Source: Halorientalis pallida (lineage in GTDB: Archaea; Halobacteriota; Halobacteria; Halobacteriales; Haloarculaceae). From it: a stretch of 64,000 nucleotides of DNA. The stretch's first letter is position 1. Each line of letters starts with the position of its first letter. The position numbers and the translations under genes were made by a program. The stretch lies in NCBI RefSeq assembly GCF_004118325.1, contig NZ_RDFA01000001.1, forward strand, positions 698,838 through 762,837. The letters are read 5' to 3'. Shown here piece by piece: positions 15,760 to 23,912 of the stretch. The notes beneath the pieces are model-generated. The model was given only the letters and a program-made list of their open reading frames with translations. It did no database searches and was not told where the DNA came from.

Positions 15760-17253
15760 TCAGGACCGCCAGTACGCCGGCGTCAGGAGGACGAGCACGG
15801 GGATAATCTCGATGCGGCCGACCCACATCAGGACGATCATCGCGACCTTCGTCGTGTCCGGAAAGTGGAGATAACTCCCGTAGGGCCCGGCTGCACCGAA
15901 CGCTGGCCCGATGTTCAGGAAGGTCGCGGCCGCCGCGCCCATGGCGTCGAACTCGCCGACGCGTGTGACCGTCCGGGTCGCGTCCACGACGACGAAGACG
16001 GTCAGCAGGGCGAACAGAACCAGACTCAAGAGGACGTACCCGTAAATGTCCTTGATCGTCTCCTCGTCGACGACCTGGCCGCTGAGCCGGACGGGTCGGA
16101 TCGCCTCGGGGTGGATCTCCGTGAACAGGTCCCGTCGGAGGGACTTGACGACGACCAGCCACCGGAGCGTCTTGATCGAACAGGTCGTACTGCCGGCCAT
16201 CCCGCCCACGAACATCGCCAGGAACAGGACGTGTTTCGCACCCGCAGACCACAGGTCGAAATCGACCGTCGCGTACCCCGTCGTCGTGACGATGGAGACG
16301 ACCTGGAACAGGGCGTGTCGAACCAGCGGCTCGACCCGCGAGAACTGCCCGTCGACGACCAGGAAGGTCCCGGTCAGCGCCGTCAGCCCGAGGACGATCG
16401 CGGCGTAGAACCGGAACTCGTCGCTCCCGGTGAGCCGGCTCGGATCGCCCCTGAGCAGGAAGTAGAGGAGGATGAAGTTCGTCGCCCCGAGGAACATGAA
16501 CGGGATCGTCACCCACTGGATCGCCGGCGAGAACGCGCCCAGACTCGCAGGCTCCGGGGAGAACCCCGCCGTCGAGACCGCGGTGAAGGCGTGGGCGACC
16601 GCCTGATACAGCGTCACGTTCGGCGCGACACCGGCCACCCGGAGAGCGAGCCACGAACAGACCATCAGCGCCGTCAGGCCGACGTACAGGAGGCCGAGCA
16701 GGCGCGCCGTCTCCTCGATCCGTGGCGTGAGTTTCGTGAGATCCTGGGTCTGGGTCTCGGTCTCCATGAGCTGTGCGCCACCGACCGAGATCTGTGAGAG
16801 GACGGCCACGGCCAGCACGAGGATCCCCAGGCCACCCATCCACTGCAACACCGACCGCCAGAGGTGGATCGACCGCCCGTGGGCGTCGAACGAATCGATG
16901 ACCGTCGCGCCCGTGGTCGTGACGCCGCTCATCGACTCGAACATGGCGTTGACCGGCTCGGCCAGCACGCCATGGCCGGCGAGGACGAACGGGACCGCGC
17001 CGACGAGCGCGATAGTCAGCCACGTCAGCGCGACCATCAGGTACGACTCCCTGAGTCCGAGATCGCGCCGGTCGAAGCGTTCGAGCGCGACCCCTGCGAC
17101 CAGCGACCCAATCAGCGGGACGAGAAACGGAACGACCGCCTCGCCGTACCACGCGGCGACTGCGGCGGTCCCGGCGAGTGGCACCGTCAGCGCCTTCAGT
17201 ACGGTCCCGACGAGGGTCGCACTCGTTCGCCAGTCGACGGCGACGCGGCTCAC
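15760..17253 (-). CDS. trkH: TrkH-family potassium transporter subunit (second copy)
   Basis: 497 residues, paralogue of the neighbouring TrkH with the same four pore loops: SGVTTTGATV, AVSTAGFSP, VTTTGYATVDF and LNIGPAFGAAGP. The third-loop region carries TTCSIKTLRW where the other copy has TGGGIKVVRW, so the two copies may differ in gating or affinity. Its start overlaps the trkA stop by 4 bp (17250-17253), indicating coupling with the regulator. Two adjacent TrkH genes served by one TrkA suggest alternative channel assemblies. Confidence 0.92.
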   Translation of the reverse strand: MSRVAVDWRTSATLVGTVLKALTVPLAGTAAVAAWYGEAVVPFLVPLIGSLVAGVALERFDRRDLGLRESYLMVALTWLTIALVGAVPFVLAGHGVLAEPVNAMFESMSGVTTTGATVIDSFDAHGRSIHLWRSVLQWMGGLGILVLAVAVLSQISVGGAQLMETETQTQDLTKLTPRIEETARLLGLLYVGLTALMVCSWLALRVAGVAPNVTLYQAVAHAFTAVSTAGFSPEPASLGAFSPAIQWVTIPFMFLGATNFILLYFLLRGDPSRLTGSDEFRFYAAIVLGLTALTGTFLVVDGQFSRVEPLVRHALFQVVSIVTTTGYATVDFDLWSAGAKHVLFLAMFVGGMAGSTTCSIKTLRWLVVVKSLRRDLFTEIHPEAIRPVRLSGQVVDEETIKDIYGYVLLSLVLFALLTVFVVVDATRTVTRVGEFDAMGAAAATFLNIGPAFGAAGPYGSYLHFPDTTKVAMIVLMWVGRIEIIPVLVLLTPAYWRS

Positions 17254-18581
17254 AGTTTCTCGGTGACTTCCGAGAGGACGTCGACGTCGGTGAACAGGAC
17301 GACGTGATCGCCCCGTTCGATCACGGTGTCACCGCGGGGCTTGATCAGCGAGTCGCCACGGGTGATCGCGCCGATGACGATCCCGCCGGGGAGGTCGGCC
17401 ATCGACTCCCGGATCGGCCGACCCGCGAGCGCGCTGTCGGCGTCGATCTCCAGTTCGATGACCTCCGCGCGGTCGCCCTCGATGATGGCGACGTTCTCTG
17501 CGCGGCGCGCGCGGGTGAACCTGGTGATCTCCTCGGCAGTCGCCTCGCGGGGACTGACGGCCACGTCGACACCGACCGCCTCGAACAGTTCCGTGAAGTC
17601 GCCGGTGTTGACGACGGCGACCGTCCGGCCCGTCCCCATCCGTTTCGCGATGAGCGTCGAGAGGAGATTCTTCTGGTCGTTGTCCAGTGCCGAGACCAGC
17701 ACGTCGGCGTCGCCGACGCTCTCGCGTTCGAGCAGTTCCTGATCGGTCGCGTCGCCGTTGAGGACCGTCGTGTCCGGCAGGTTCTCGGCCAGCCAGCGGG
17801 CGCGATCCTCGTCGCGCTCGAACAGTCGCGGCTTGTACCCACCCTCTTCGAGCAGGCGTGCGACCTGGTACCCGATCTCGCCGCCGCCGACGATCACCAC
17901 GTCGGTGGCCGCGTCTTCCTGCGGTGCCACCGCGGTACTGAACGCCCGCATACTCTCGGGGCTCCCGATGGCGATCACGTCGTCTTCGGCCTCGATGACG
18001 GTCTCGCCCCTCGGGACGAGGACTTCACCGTCCCGAAAGATACCGGCGAACGTCAACGAGTCGAACCGGTCGGCCTCCGCGACGGTCTGACCGGCTACCG
18101 GACTCTCGGCCGGAATCTCGAATTCCGTCATCTGGACCAGCCCGTCGGCGAACATGTCCACGTCCTGTGCCGTCGGGAGCCCGATCACGCCGACGATGGA
18201 TTTGGCCGCCAGCAGGTCGGTACAGACCATGAAGTCCACGTCGAAGGCCCCGCGGCGCTGTTCCCAGGCGTGGAGGTACTGGGGCTGTTTCACCCGGGCG
18301 ATGGTGAAGGGGTTGCCCACGATGGCCGACACGCCGCAGGTGACGATGTTCGTCTCGTCGCTATCGGTGCTGGCGATGAGCATGTCCGCGTCGGCGATCC
18401 CCGCCTCTTCGAGCGTCTCCAGGTCGGTCCCGTCGCCCTGGATCGGGAGCACGTCGTGAGAGTAGGTGAGTTCGTCCACGCGTGCGGGATCGGTGTCGAT
18501 GACCACCACGTCGTGTTCGGCCGCGAGACTGGCCGCGATGCTCGATCCGACCTGTCCCGCACCGACGATGATCACGCGCAC
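17250..18581 (-). CDS. trkA: TrkA, NAD-binding regulator of potassium uptake
   Basis: 443 residues with two RCK units. Each has a Rossmann domain (GAGQVGSSIAASL at about 7-19, and VGGGEIGYQVARLL in the middle) followed by a TrkA-C domain. The protein binds NAD(H) or ATP and gates TrkH from the cytoplasmic face. It is first in the trkA-trkH-trkH operon. Upstream lies a 200-bp divergent spacer shared with the UspA gene, so both sides may respond to the same conditions. Confidence 0.94.
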   Translation of the reverse strand: MRVIIVGAGQVGSSIAASLAAEHDVVVIDTDPARVDELTYSHDVLPIQGDGTDLETLEEAGIADADMLIASTDSDETNIVTCGVSAIVGNPFTIARVKQPQYLHAWEQRRGAFDVDFMVCTDLLAAKSIVGVIGLPTAQDVDMFADGLVQMTEFEIPAESPVAGQTVAEADRFDSLTFAGIFRDGEVLVPRGETVIEAEDDVIAIGSPESMRAFSTAVAPQEDAATDVVIVGGGEIGYQVARLLEEGGYKPRLFERDEDRARWLAENLPDTTVLNGDATDQELLERESVGDADVLVSALDNDQKNLLSTLIAKRMGTGRTVAVVNTGDFTELFEAVGVDVAVSPREATAEEITRFTRARRAENVAIIEGDRAEVIELEIDADSALAGRPIRESMADLPGGIVIGAITRGDSLIKPRGDTVIERGDHVVLFTDVDVLSEVTEKL

Positions 18582-18679
18582 GGCCGATCACCAGCACCCA
18601 TCATTGGGGGTCCCTACCGACGGGCTACCCAAGAGAATTTCCCTTCCACGGACTCCACCGACGACCGAAGGTACGAGAA

Positions 18680-18685
18680 CTTAAG
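18680..18685 (+). promoter_or_regulatory. TATA-like box ahead of the usp transcription unit
   Basis: CTTAAG sits 25-30 bp before the ATG at 18710 and about 95-100 bp before the UspA start, so the transcript is predicted to have a leader of about 70 nt that begins with or near a short open frame. Confidence 0.45.
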
Positions 18686-18709
18686 GCCGGTCCACTCCCA
18701 ACCCCGTCC

Positions 18710-18787
18710 ATGGAACGACGAGTCGGCTCTGGGATCGCAGGATCGGACCGACCGGCAGAAAGTGGGGACACCGAAGACGATGGCTGA
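18710..18787 (+). CDS. Possible 25-codon leader open frame overlapping usp start
   Basis: An ATG placed exactly where a leaderless transcript would begin opens 25 codons (MERRVGSGIAGSDRP, acidic end) and stops with a TGA eight bases inside the UspA coding region (ATGGCTGA). This geometry suggests translational coupling, but the peptide has no recognisable feature and could be chance in GC-rich DNA. Confidence 0.25.
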   Translation: MERRVGSGIAGSDRPAESGDTEDDG

Positions 18788-19241
18788 CCTCTTCGAGCGC
18801 GTCCTCCTCCCGGTGGCGAGCCCTGACGACGCGACGGGCAGCGCACGCGCCCTCCGCCCCCGCGTCGGCGACAGCGTCGTCGCCGTCCACGTGGTCGAGA
18901 AGGCCGGTGGCGCGGTCGACAAGGCCTCGGTCGAACAGCGCGAGGAAGAGGCCGGGCACATCTTCGAGGCGATCCACGCGGAACTCGACGACGGGACGAC
19001 CGTCGAGACCGAGATCGCCTACGGCACCGACGTGGCCGAGACGGTCTTCGACGTGGCCGACGAGATCGAAGCCACGAGCATCGTCTTCACGCCCCGGGGC
19101 GGGAGCCGCTGGATCCAGTTGCTGACCGGCGACGTGGCACTGGACCTGATCACCGGCACGGACCGCCCGGTCGTGGTCCTCCCCGACCACCAGGAAGAGG
19201 GAACAGCCGACGAATCGACAGGCGGAGGCGAACCGAGCTAA
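18780..19241 (+). CDS. Universal stress protein (UspA family)
   Basis: 153 residues. A single Usp domain: FERVLLPVASP opens the first strand, VVAVHVVEKAGG follows, and VVVLPDHQEEG closes the fold. The ATP-type G2xG9xS signature is weak (RGGSRWIQLLTGDVALDLI), so nucleotide binding is uncertain. It precedes the permease gene by 1 bp, so the two are co-transcribed and the Usp may act on that transporter. The frame is open far upstream antisense to trkA; the ATG at 18780 gives the canonical N-terminus. Confidence 0.88.
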   Translation: MADLFERVLLPVASPDDATGSARALRPRVGDSVVAVHVVEKAGGAVDKASVEQREEEAGHIFEAIHAELDDGTTVETEIAYGTDVAETVFDVADEIEATSIVFTPRGGSRWIQLLTGDVALDLITGTDRPVVVLPDHQEEGTADESTGGGEPS

Positions 19242-19242
19242 G

Positions 19243-21492
19243 ATGTCGGATCAGGAACTCGCGAAGGACCTCGGGCCGCTTGCCGCCCTGACCATCGGGG
19301 TCGGGACGATGATCGGTGCCGGCATCTTCGTCCTGCCGGGCGACGCGATCCAGACGTCCGGCTCGCTGGCCGTCGTCGCCTTCCTCATCGGCGGGGGGAT
19401 CGCCCTGCTCACAGCCTTATCGGCCAGCGAACTCGGGACGGCCATGCCGAAATCCGGCGGCGCGTACTACTACGTCAACCACGCCCTGGGCCCACTGTTC
19501 GGCTCGATCGCCGGCTGGGCCAACTGGCTCGGACTCGCCTTCGCCTCCGCCTTCTACATGGTCGGGTTCGGCGAGTACATCGCGGCCATCGCCGGCCTCG
19601 GTTCGAAGGTCGCACTCGGCCCGCTCGCCGTCGATACGGTACCCCTGCTCGCCGTCATCGGTGGGCTCTTTTTCATCACGGTCAACTACGTCGGGGCCAA
19701 AGAAACCGGCCGCCTGCAGAACGTCATCGTCGTGATCCTCGTCGCGATCCTCACCGTCTTCACCATTGCCGGCGCGCTCCGGGCCGACCCGGCGAACCTC
19801 CCGGAAGCGTCGGGCTACGGCCCGATGATGGTCACGACCGGTATCATCTTCGTCTCCTATCTCGGCTTCGTCCAGATCACGAGCGTCGCCGAAGAGATCA
19901 AAGACCCCGGGCGGAACCTCCCGCGAGCGGTGATCGGCAGCGTCGTCCTCGTGACGGCGATCTACGCCCTCGTGTTGATCGCGATGAGCGCCGCCGTCGA
20001 ACAGGGCTTCATCGCCGCCGAACAGGCCGCCGGCAACATCGTCGTCGTCTCGGCGGCCAGCGAGTTGCTCGGCCCGCTCGGTGCCGTCGCCATGCTCTTT
20101 GGCGGCCTGCTCGCGACGGCCTCCTCCGCGAACGCGAGCATCCTCGCGTCCTCGCGCATCAACTTCGCGATGGGTCGTGATCGGCTCATCACACCGGCGC
20201 TGAACGACATCCACGACCGATTCGCGACGCCGTACCGCTCCATCGCGGTCACGGGCGCGCTGATCGTCGTCTTCATCGTCGGTTCGAGCCTCGTCGGCGA
20301 CGACGCCATCGTCTCGCTGTCGAGCACGGCCAGTTTCCTCCACCTGGTGATCTACGGCCTGCTCAACCTCGCTCTGATCGTGATGCGGACCGCCGATCCG
20401 GCGGACTACGAGCCCGACTACATCGTCCCGCTGTACCCGTTCACGCCGATCCTCGGCGCGATCACCTCCTTCGCGCTCATCTACTTCATCGAACCGACCA
20501 TCCGCACGCTCGGCTTCGGCATCGTCGCCGCGGCCGTGGCGTGGTACTTCGTCTACGCACGTTCGCGCACGGAGAAGCAGGGCATCCTCGGGGAGTACGT
20601 CCAGCGGCGCTCCGACTCGATGCCCGACTCCGCGGTCGCGGCCGCCGACAGCGTCCAGCCCGACGGCGGCACCTACAAGGTGATGGTGCCACTGGCCAAC
20701 CCCGAACACGAGACCGACCTCATCACCCTGGCCAGCGCCGTCGCCAAACAGCGCGGCGGGAGCGTGCTGGCGACCCACATCGTCACCGTCCCCGACCAGA
20801 CCTCGCTGGCCTACGGGGCCGAACACGTCGACGAACTCGACAGCCAGTCGACCGACCTGCTGGCCGCCGCCGAGGCCGACGCCGAGACCTTCGGTGTTCC
20901 CGTCGAGACCCAGACCATCATCTCCCACCGCTCGTTCGAGGAGATCTTCACCGCCGCCGAGTCCCACGACGCCGATCTGGTCGTGATGGGCTGGGGCCCG
21001 GACGCCCACGGCTCGCCGGGCCGGGCCGAGTCCGCCATCGACGAACTCGCCCACGACCTGCCCTGTGACTTCCTCGTCCTCAAGAACCGCGGCTTGGACC
21101 CGTCGCGCCTGCTCGTCCCCACCGCCGGCGGCCCCGACTCCGATCTGAGCGCCGCCATCGCTCAGACGTTGCAGGCCGAGTACGACTCGGAGGTGACTCT
21201 GCTGCACGTCGCCGACGACGAGAGCGAGGGCCGCGCATTCCTCTCCGAGTGGGCGGGCGAACACGGCCTCGGCGACGCCACCCTCGCCGTCGAGACCGGT
21301 GACGTGGAGGCAGCCATCGAGAACGCCGCCGTGGACGCCACACTGGTCATCATCGGTGCGACCGAGGAGGGCCTGCTCGAACGACTCGTCCGTGGCTCGC
21401 TCGTGCTGGACGTGGTCGACGACGTGGAGTGCTCGGTACTGTTGGCCGAGAAGTCACGCGACCGGTCGCTGCTCGAGCGCCTGTTCGGCTAG
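19243..21492 (+). CDS. APC-family permease with C-terminal UspA domains
   Basis: 749 residues. About 12 membrane helices fill residues 10-445 (IGVGTMIGAGIFVLPG near 19-34 is the APC signature), then a soluble region holds two Usp domains, from YKVMVPLANPEHETD and from SRLLVPTAGGPDSD, the latter ending in IIGATEEGLLERLVRGSLVL. It is a second example in this window of the same architecture as the gene at 11700, though not a close duplicate. It is co-transcribed with the UspA gene, and its last 4 bp overlap the convergent glycosyltransferase gene. Confidence 0.9.
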   Translation: MSDQELAKDLGPLAALTIGVGTMIGAGIFVLPGDAIQTSGSLAVVAFLIGGGIALLTALSASELGTAMPKSGGAYYYVNHALGPLFGSIAGWANWLGLAFASAFYMVGFGEYIAAIAGLGSKVALGPLAVDTVPLLAVIGGLFFITVNYVGAKETGRLQNVIVVILVAILTVFTIAGALRADPANLPEASGYGPMMVTTGIIFVSYLGFVQITSVAEEIKDPGRNLPRAVIGSVVLVTAIYALVLIAMSAAVEQGFIAAEQAAGNIVVVSAASELLGPLGAVAMLFGGLLATASSANASILASSRINFAMGRDRLITPALNDIHDRFATPYRSIAVTGALIVVFIVGSSLVGDDAIVSLSSTASFLHLVIYGLLNLALIVMRTADPADYEPDYIVPLYPFTPILGAITSFALIYFIEPTIRTLGFGIVAAAVAWYFVYARSRTEKQGILGEYVQRRSDSMPDSAVAAADSVQPDGGTYKVMVPLANPEHETDLITLASAVAKQRGGSVLATHIVTVPDQTSLAYGAEHVDELDSQSTDLLAAAEADAETFGVPVETQTIISHRSFEEIFTAAESHDADLVVMGWGPDAHGSPGRAESAIDELAHDLPCDFLVLKNRGLDPSRLLVPTAGGPDSDLSAAIAQTLQAEYDSEVTLLHVADDESEGRAFLSEWAGEHGLGDATLAVETGDVEAAIENAAVDATLVIIGATEEGLLERLVRGSLVLDVVDDVECSVLLAEKSRDRSLLERLFG

Positions 21493-22550
21493 CGGATCCA
21501 GGTCACGAGGATCGTCCGCATCAGCCCGAGGGCGTACTTGACCTTGGGCTTCTTGCTCTCGCCGTGTTCCCGTTCGGCGATGGTCACCGGAATCTCGCGG
21601 ATCCGGAGGCCGTTCTTGCGGGCCTCGATGAGGAGTTCGGGCGCGCTGAACTGCTCTTCGGTCAGCGTCAACTCGTCCAGCCGTGCCCCCCGGATCGCAC
21701 GGAACCCGTTCGTACAGTCGCTGATGTCCATGTCAGTGAGCAGGTTGATCAGCCACGTGAACGACCGGATGCCCGCCTGCCTGACGGGCCCGTTGCCCGA
21801 CCGGTCGGTGCCGATGTACCGCGACCCGACCACGTAGTCGGCCTCGTCGTCGACGATGGGCCCGATCAGGTTGTCCAGCTGGTCGATGGGGTGTTGCCCG
21901 TCGGCGTCGATGGTGACCACCACGTCCGCGCCGTTCTCCCGGGCGATCTCGAAGCCCGTCTTCAGCGCGCCGCCCTGGCCCTGGTTGATCGGGTGTTCGA
22001 CGACCGCGGCCTCGGTCTCGGCGGCCCGGCGCGCCGTCGCGTCCGAGGAGCCGTCCGAGACCACAAGCGGCACGACCCCGTACCCCCGGACCGTCTCGGG
22101 CAGTGACTCGACGACCGACTGGACGCTGCCGGCCTCGTTGTACGCCGGGATGACGATGTAGACCGTCCGTTCGTCGTCCTCGGCGAGGTCGGCCTGGTCG
22201 ACGGTGAGACTCCGGGTGAGTCGCGAGATCGTCAGTTGCTGTTCGCGCGTCCGACCGATGACGTACAGCACGAGCGCCGTCAGCAGGACGTTGGCCACCA
22301 GTGCGATGACCAGCGGCCGCCGCTCGATCTGGAGGACGTTCCCCAGCGCGGTGAACAGGTCCGGGACGAGCGCGATCACCAGCGTGCCGAGCGCGATGGC
22401 CGTCGCCACGCCGAACTCGGTCTTCGAGAAACTCGTCCGGTAGCGTCTGAACCCCCAGAGGAAGATCAGGAGGGCGACGACCACCAGCACCGCCGTCAGC
22501 GTGGGGCTGTCGAGGCCGGTGGCCTGGAAGGGCGGCCGGGTCGCCAACAT
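21489..22550 (-). CDS. Membrane-anchored family 2 glycosyltransferase with DUF2304 N-terminus
   Basis: 353 residues. Residues 15-100 hold three membrane segments and the DUF2304-like end; residues 128 onward are a GT2 domain: YIVIPAYNEAGSVQSVV, VVSDGSSDATA, NQGQGGALKTGF, and the metal-binding DADGQH. This resembles dolichol-phosphate sugar synthases and haloarchaeal Agl transferases that charge lipid carriers for S-layer glycosylation. DUF2304 is more often a separate neighbouring gene, so the fusion is notable. A TATA-like ATTTAACG lies about 28 bp before the ATG. It faces the same way as the sulfatase-like gene next door. Confidence 0.85.
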   Translation of the reverse strand: MLATRPPFQATGLDSPTLTAVLVVVALLIFLWGFRRYRTSFSKTEFGVATAIALGTLVIALVPDLFTALGNVLQIERRPLVIALVANVLLTALVLYVIGRTREQQLTISRLTRSLTVDQADLAEDDERTVYIVIPAYNEAGSVQSVVESLPETVRGYGVVPLVVSDGSSDATARRAAETEAAVVEHPINQGQGGALKTGFEIARENGADVVVTIDADGQHPIDQLDNLIGPIVDDEADYVVGSRYIGTDRSGNGPVRQAGIRSFTWLINLLTDMDISDCTNGFRAIRGARLDELTLTEEQFSAPELLIEARKNGLRIREIPVTIAEREHGESKKPKVKYALGLMRTILVTWIR

Positions 22551-22646
22551 ACGTGTTGAACTCGGATTTCACGAGAGTCGTTAAATGCGTTGTGTCTCGG
22601 GCCGCACACAGGTTCAGGGGGCCGTGATCGGTCAGCCCCACACAGT

Positions 22647-23795
22647 CTATCCCGCGTCCGCGTACCCCAGGTCCTGCAGTTGGCGTTCGACCTCGTCGGA
22701 CACTTCCGTCCGGTCGACCGCCACCTCCTCGTCGCCCTCGGTCATGGACACGTCGGCGTCGCGAGCGACCAGTTTTCGCTCGAAGTCCTGCCAGGCGACG
22801 GTCGCCGTCTCGTGCCAGGGTGCGACGGTCACCGCTTCCTCGGTCTCCGCCTCGGTCAGATCGTTGCCCTGCCAGGCGTCGGGCGCGTCGATCCCCGCGC
22901 CGGCCGCCAGCGTCGGCCCCACGTCCAGCAGACTCAGCCTGTCACCCTGCGTCTCGATCCCGTCGAGGACGACGGGCACCCGGATCACCGTCTCGGGCAC
23001 GCGGCGGCGGTACCCCTGGTGGTAGTAGTACTCCTCCTCGCCGAACTCGTCGCCGTGGTCGGCCGCGAACGCGAAGATGGGGTCCTCGCTGTCGATCTCC
23101 GTGAGGACTCGCTCGATCCGGTCGTCGACCCGCCCCAGCGCGTCCCGGTAGGCCGACGTGATGAGCTCGCGTTCCGCGTCGGTCACCTCCGAGGAGCCGA
23201 ACCAGCGACGACCGCCCGACGCTTCGGCCTTTCGGTCGATCTTCGAGGGGATCGCGTCCTCGCCGGTGCCGTACGGTCGGTGACTCTCCATCTGGTGGAC
23301 CCACAGGAATCGCGGGCCGTCAGCGTCGTCGAACCGCTCGATGGCCTCCTCGATCACCGCCTCGTCGTCGGGCAGGTCGTCCATGTTGGCCTCCATCGGG
23401 TAGACCCGCCGGTACACCTGCCGGACGATGTCGAACGACCCCAGATACTCCCGGAGACTGCTCCGCCGGTTCGACGCGGCGTTGCCCGACCCCGACATGT
23501 AGTTGTCGTAGTGGTCGAAGCCGTCTGCGAAGCCGAAGGCCGGGTCCGCCTGTGCGGTGGGCACCAGCCCGATGGTCGTGTAGCCCGCCTCGCTGAACGC
23601 CTCCGCGATGGTTGGCCCGACGACCCGCGACTGGACCGACGCCCGCAATCGCGAGGACTGCAACGCCGCGAGGCTCGGCCGCGTGTAGTGGCCCGCGGTC
23701 ACGCCGGTCAGCACCTCGTGTTCCGAGACGTACGGCATAGCGTCCACGAAGTCCCGGCGAACCGAGTCGGCGGTCAGCAGTACGACGTCACGCAT
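22647..23795 (-). CDS. Sulfatase/alkaline-phosphatase-superfamily enzyme with Thr at the nucleophile position
   Basis: 382 residues, no signal peptide or membrane segment, so probably cytoplasmic or loosely attached. DVVLLTADSVRRD at 3-15 supplies the first metal ligand (Asp10), and AFAADHGDEFGE supplies the second metal cluster. The motif where sulfatases have C-x-P-S-R reads T38-R-P-S-L, so the formylglycine Cys is absent and Thr may serve as nucleophile, as in phosphoethanolamine and glycerol-phosphate transferases of this superfamily. Next to a glycosyltransferase, a role in modifying surface glycans or lipids is plausible but inferred. Confidence 0.8.
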   Translation of the reverse strand: MRDVVLLTADSVRRDFVDAMPYVSEHEVLTGVTAGHYTRPSLAALQSSRLRASVQSRVVGPTIAEAFSEAGYTTIGLVPTAQADPAFGFADGFDHYDNYMSGSGNAASNRRSSLREYLGSFDIVRQVYRRVYPMEANMDDLPDDEAVIEEAIERFDDADGPRFLWVHQMESHRPYGTGEDAIPSKIDRKAEASGGRRWFGSSEVTDAERELITSAYRDALGRVDDRIERVLTEIDSEDPIFAFAADHGDEFGEEEYYYHQGYRRRVPETVIRVPVVLDGIETQGDRLSLLDVGPTLAAGAGIDAPDAWQGNDLTEAETEEAVTVAPWHETATVAWQDFERKLVARDADVSMTEGDEEVAVDRTEVSDEVERQLQDLGYADAG

Positions 23796-23912
23796 CCGTT
23801 GCCGGAGAAGGCGGGACGCCGATAATAGGTCTTCCGTCTCGTGGTCCCGACGCGGCCGCCGCTGTCGGGCGGGAGCCGGAAAGAATGTCGACGGTGTGTC
23901 GCCAGTTCGGCG

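Noticed and set aside
19417-21264. Long open frame antisense to the permease at 19243
   Set aside because: Shadow of the permease coding sequence, with Gly/Asp/Arg/Val-biased translation and no motif.
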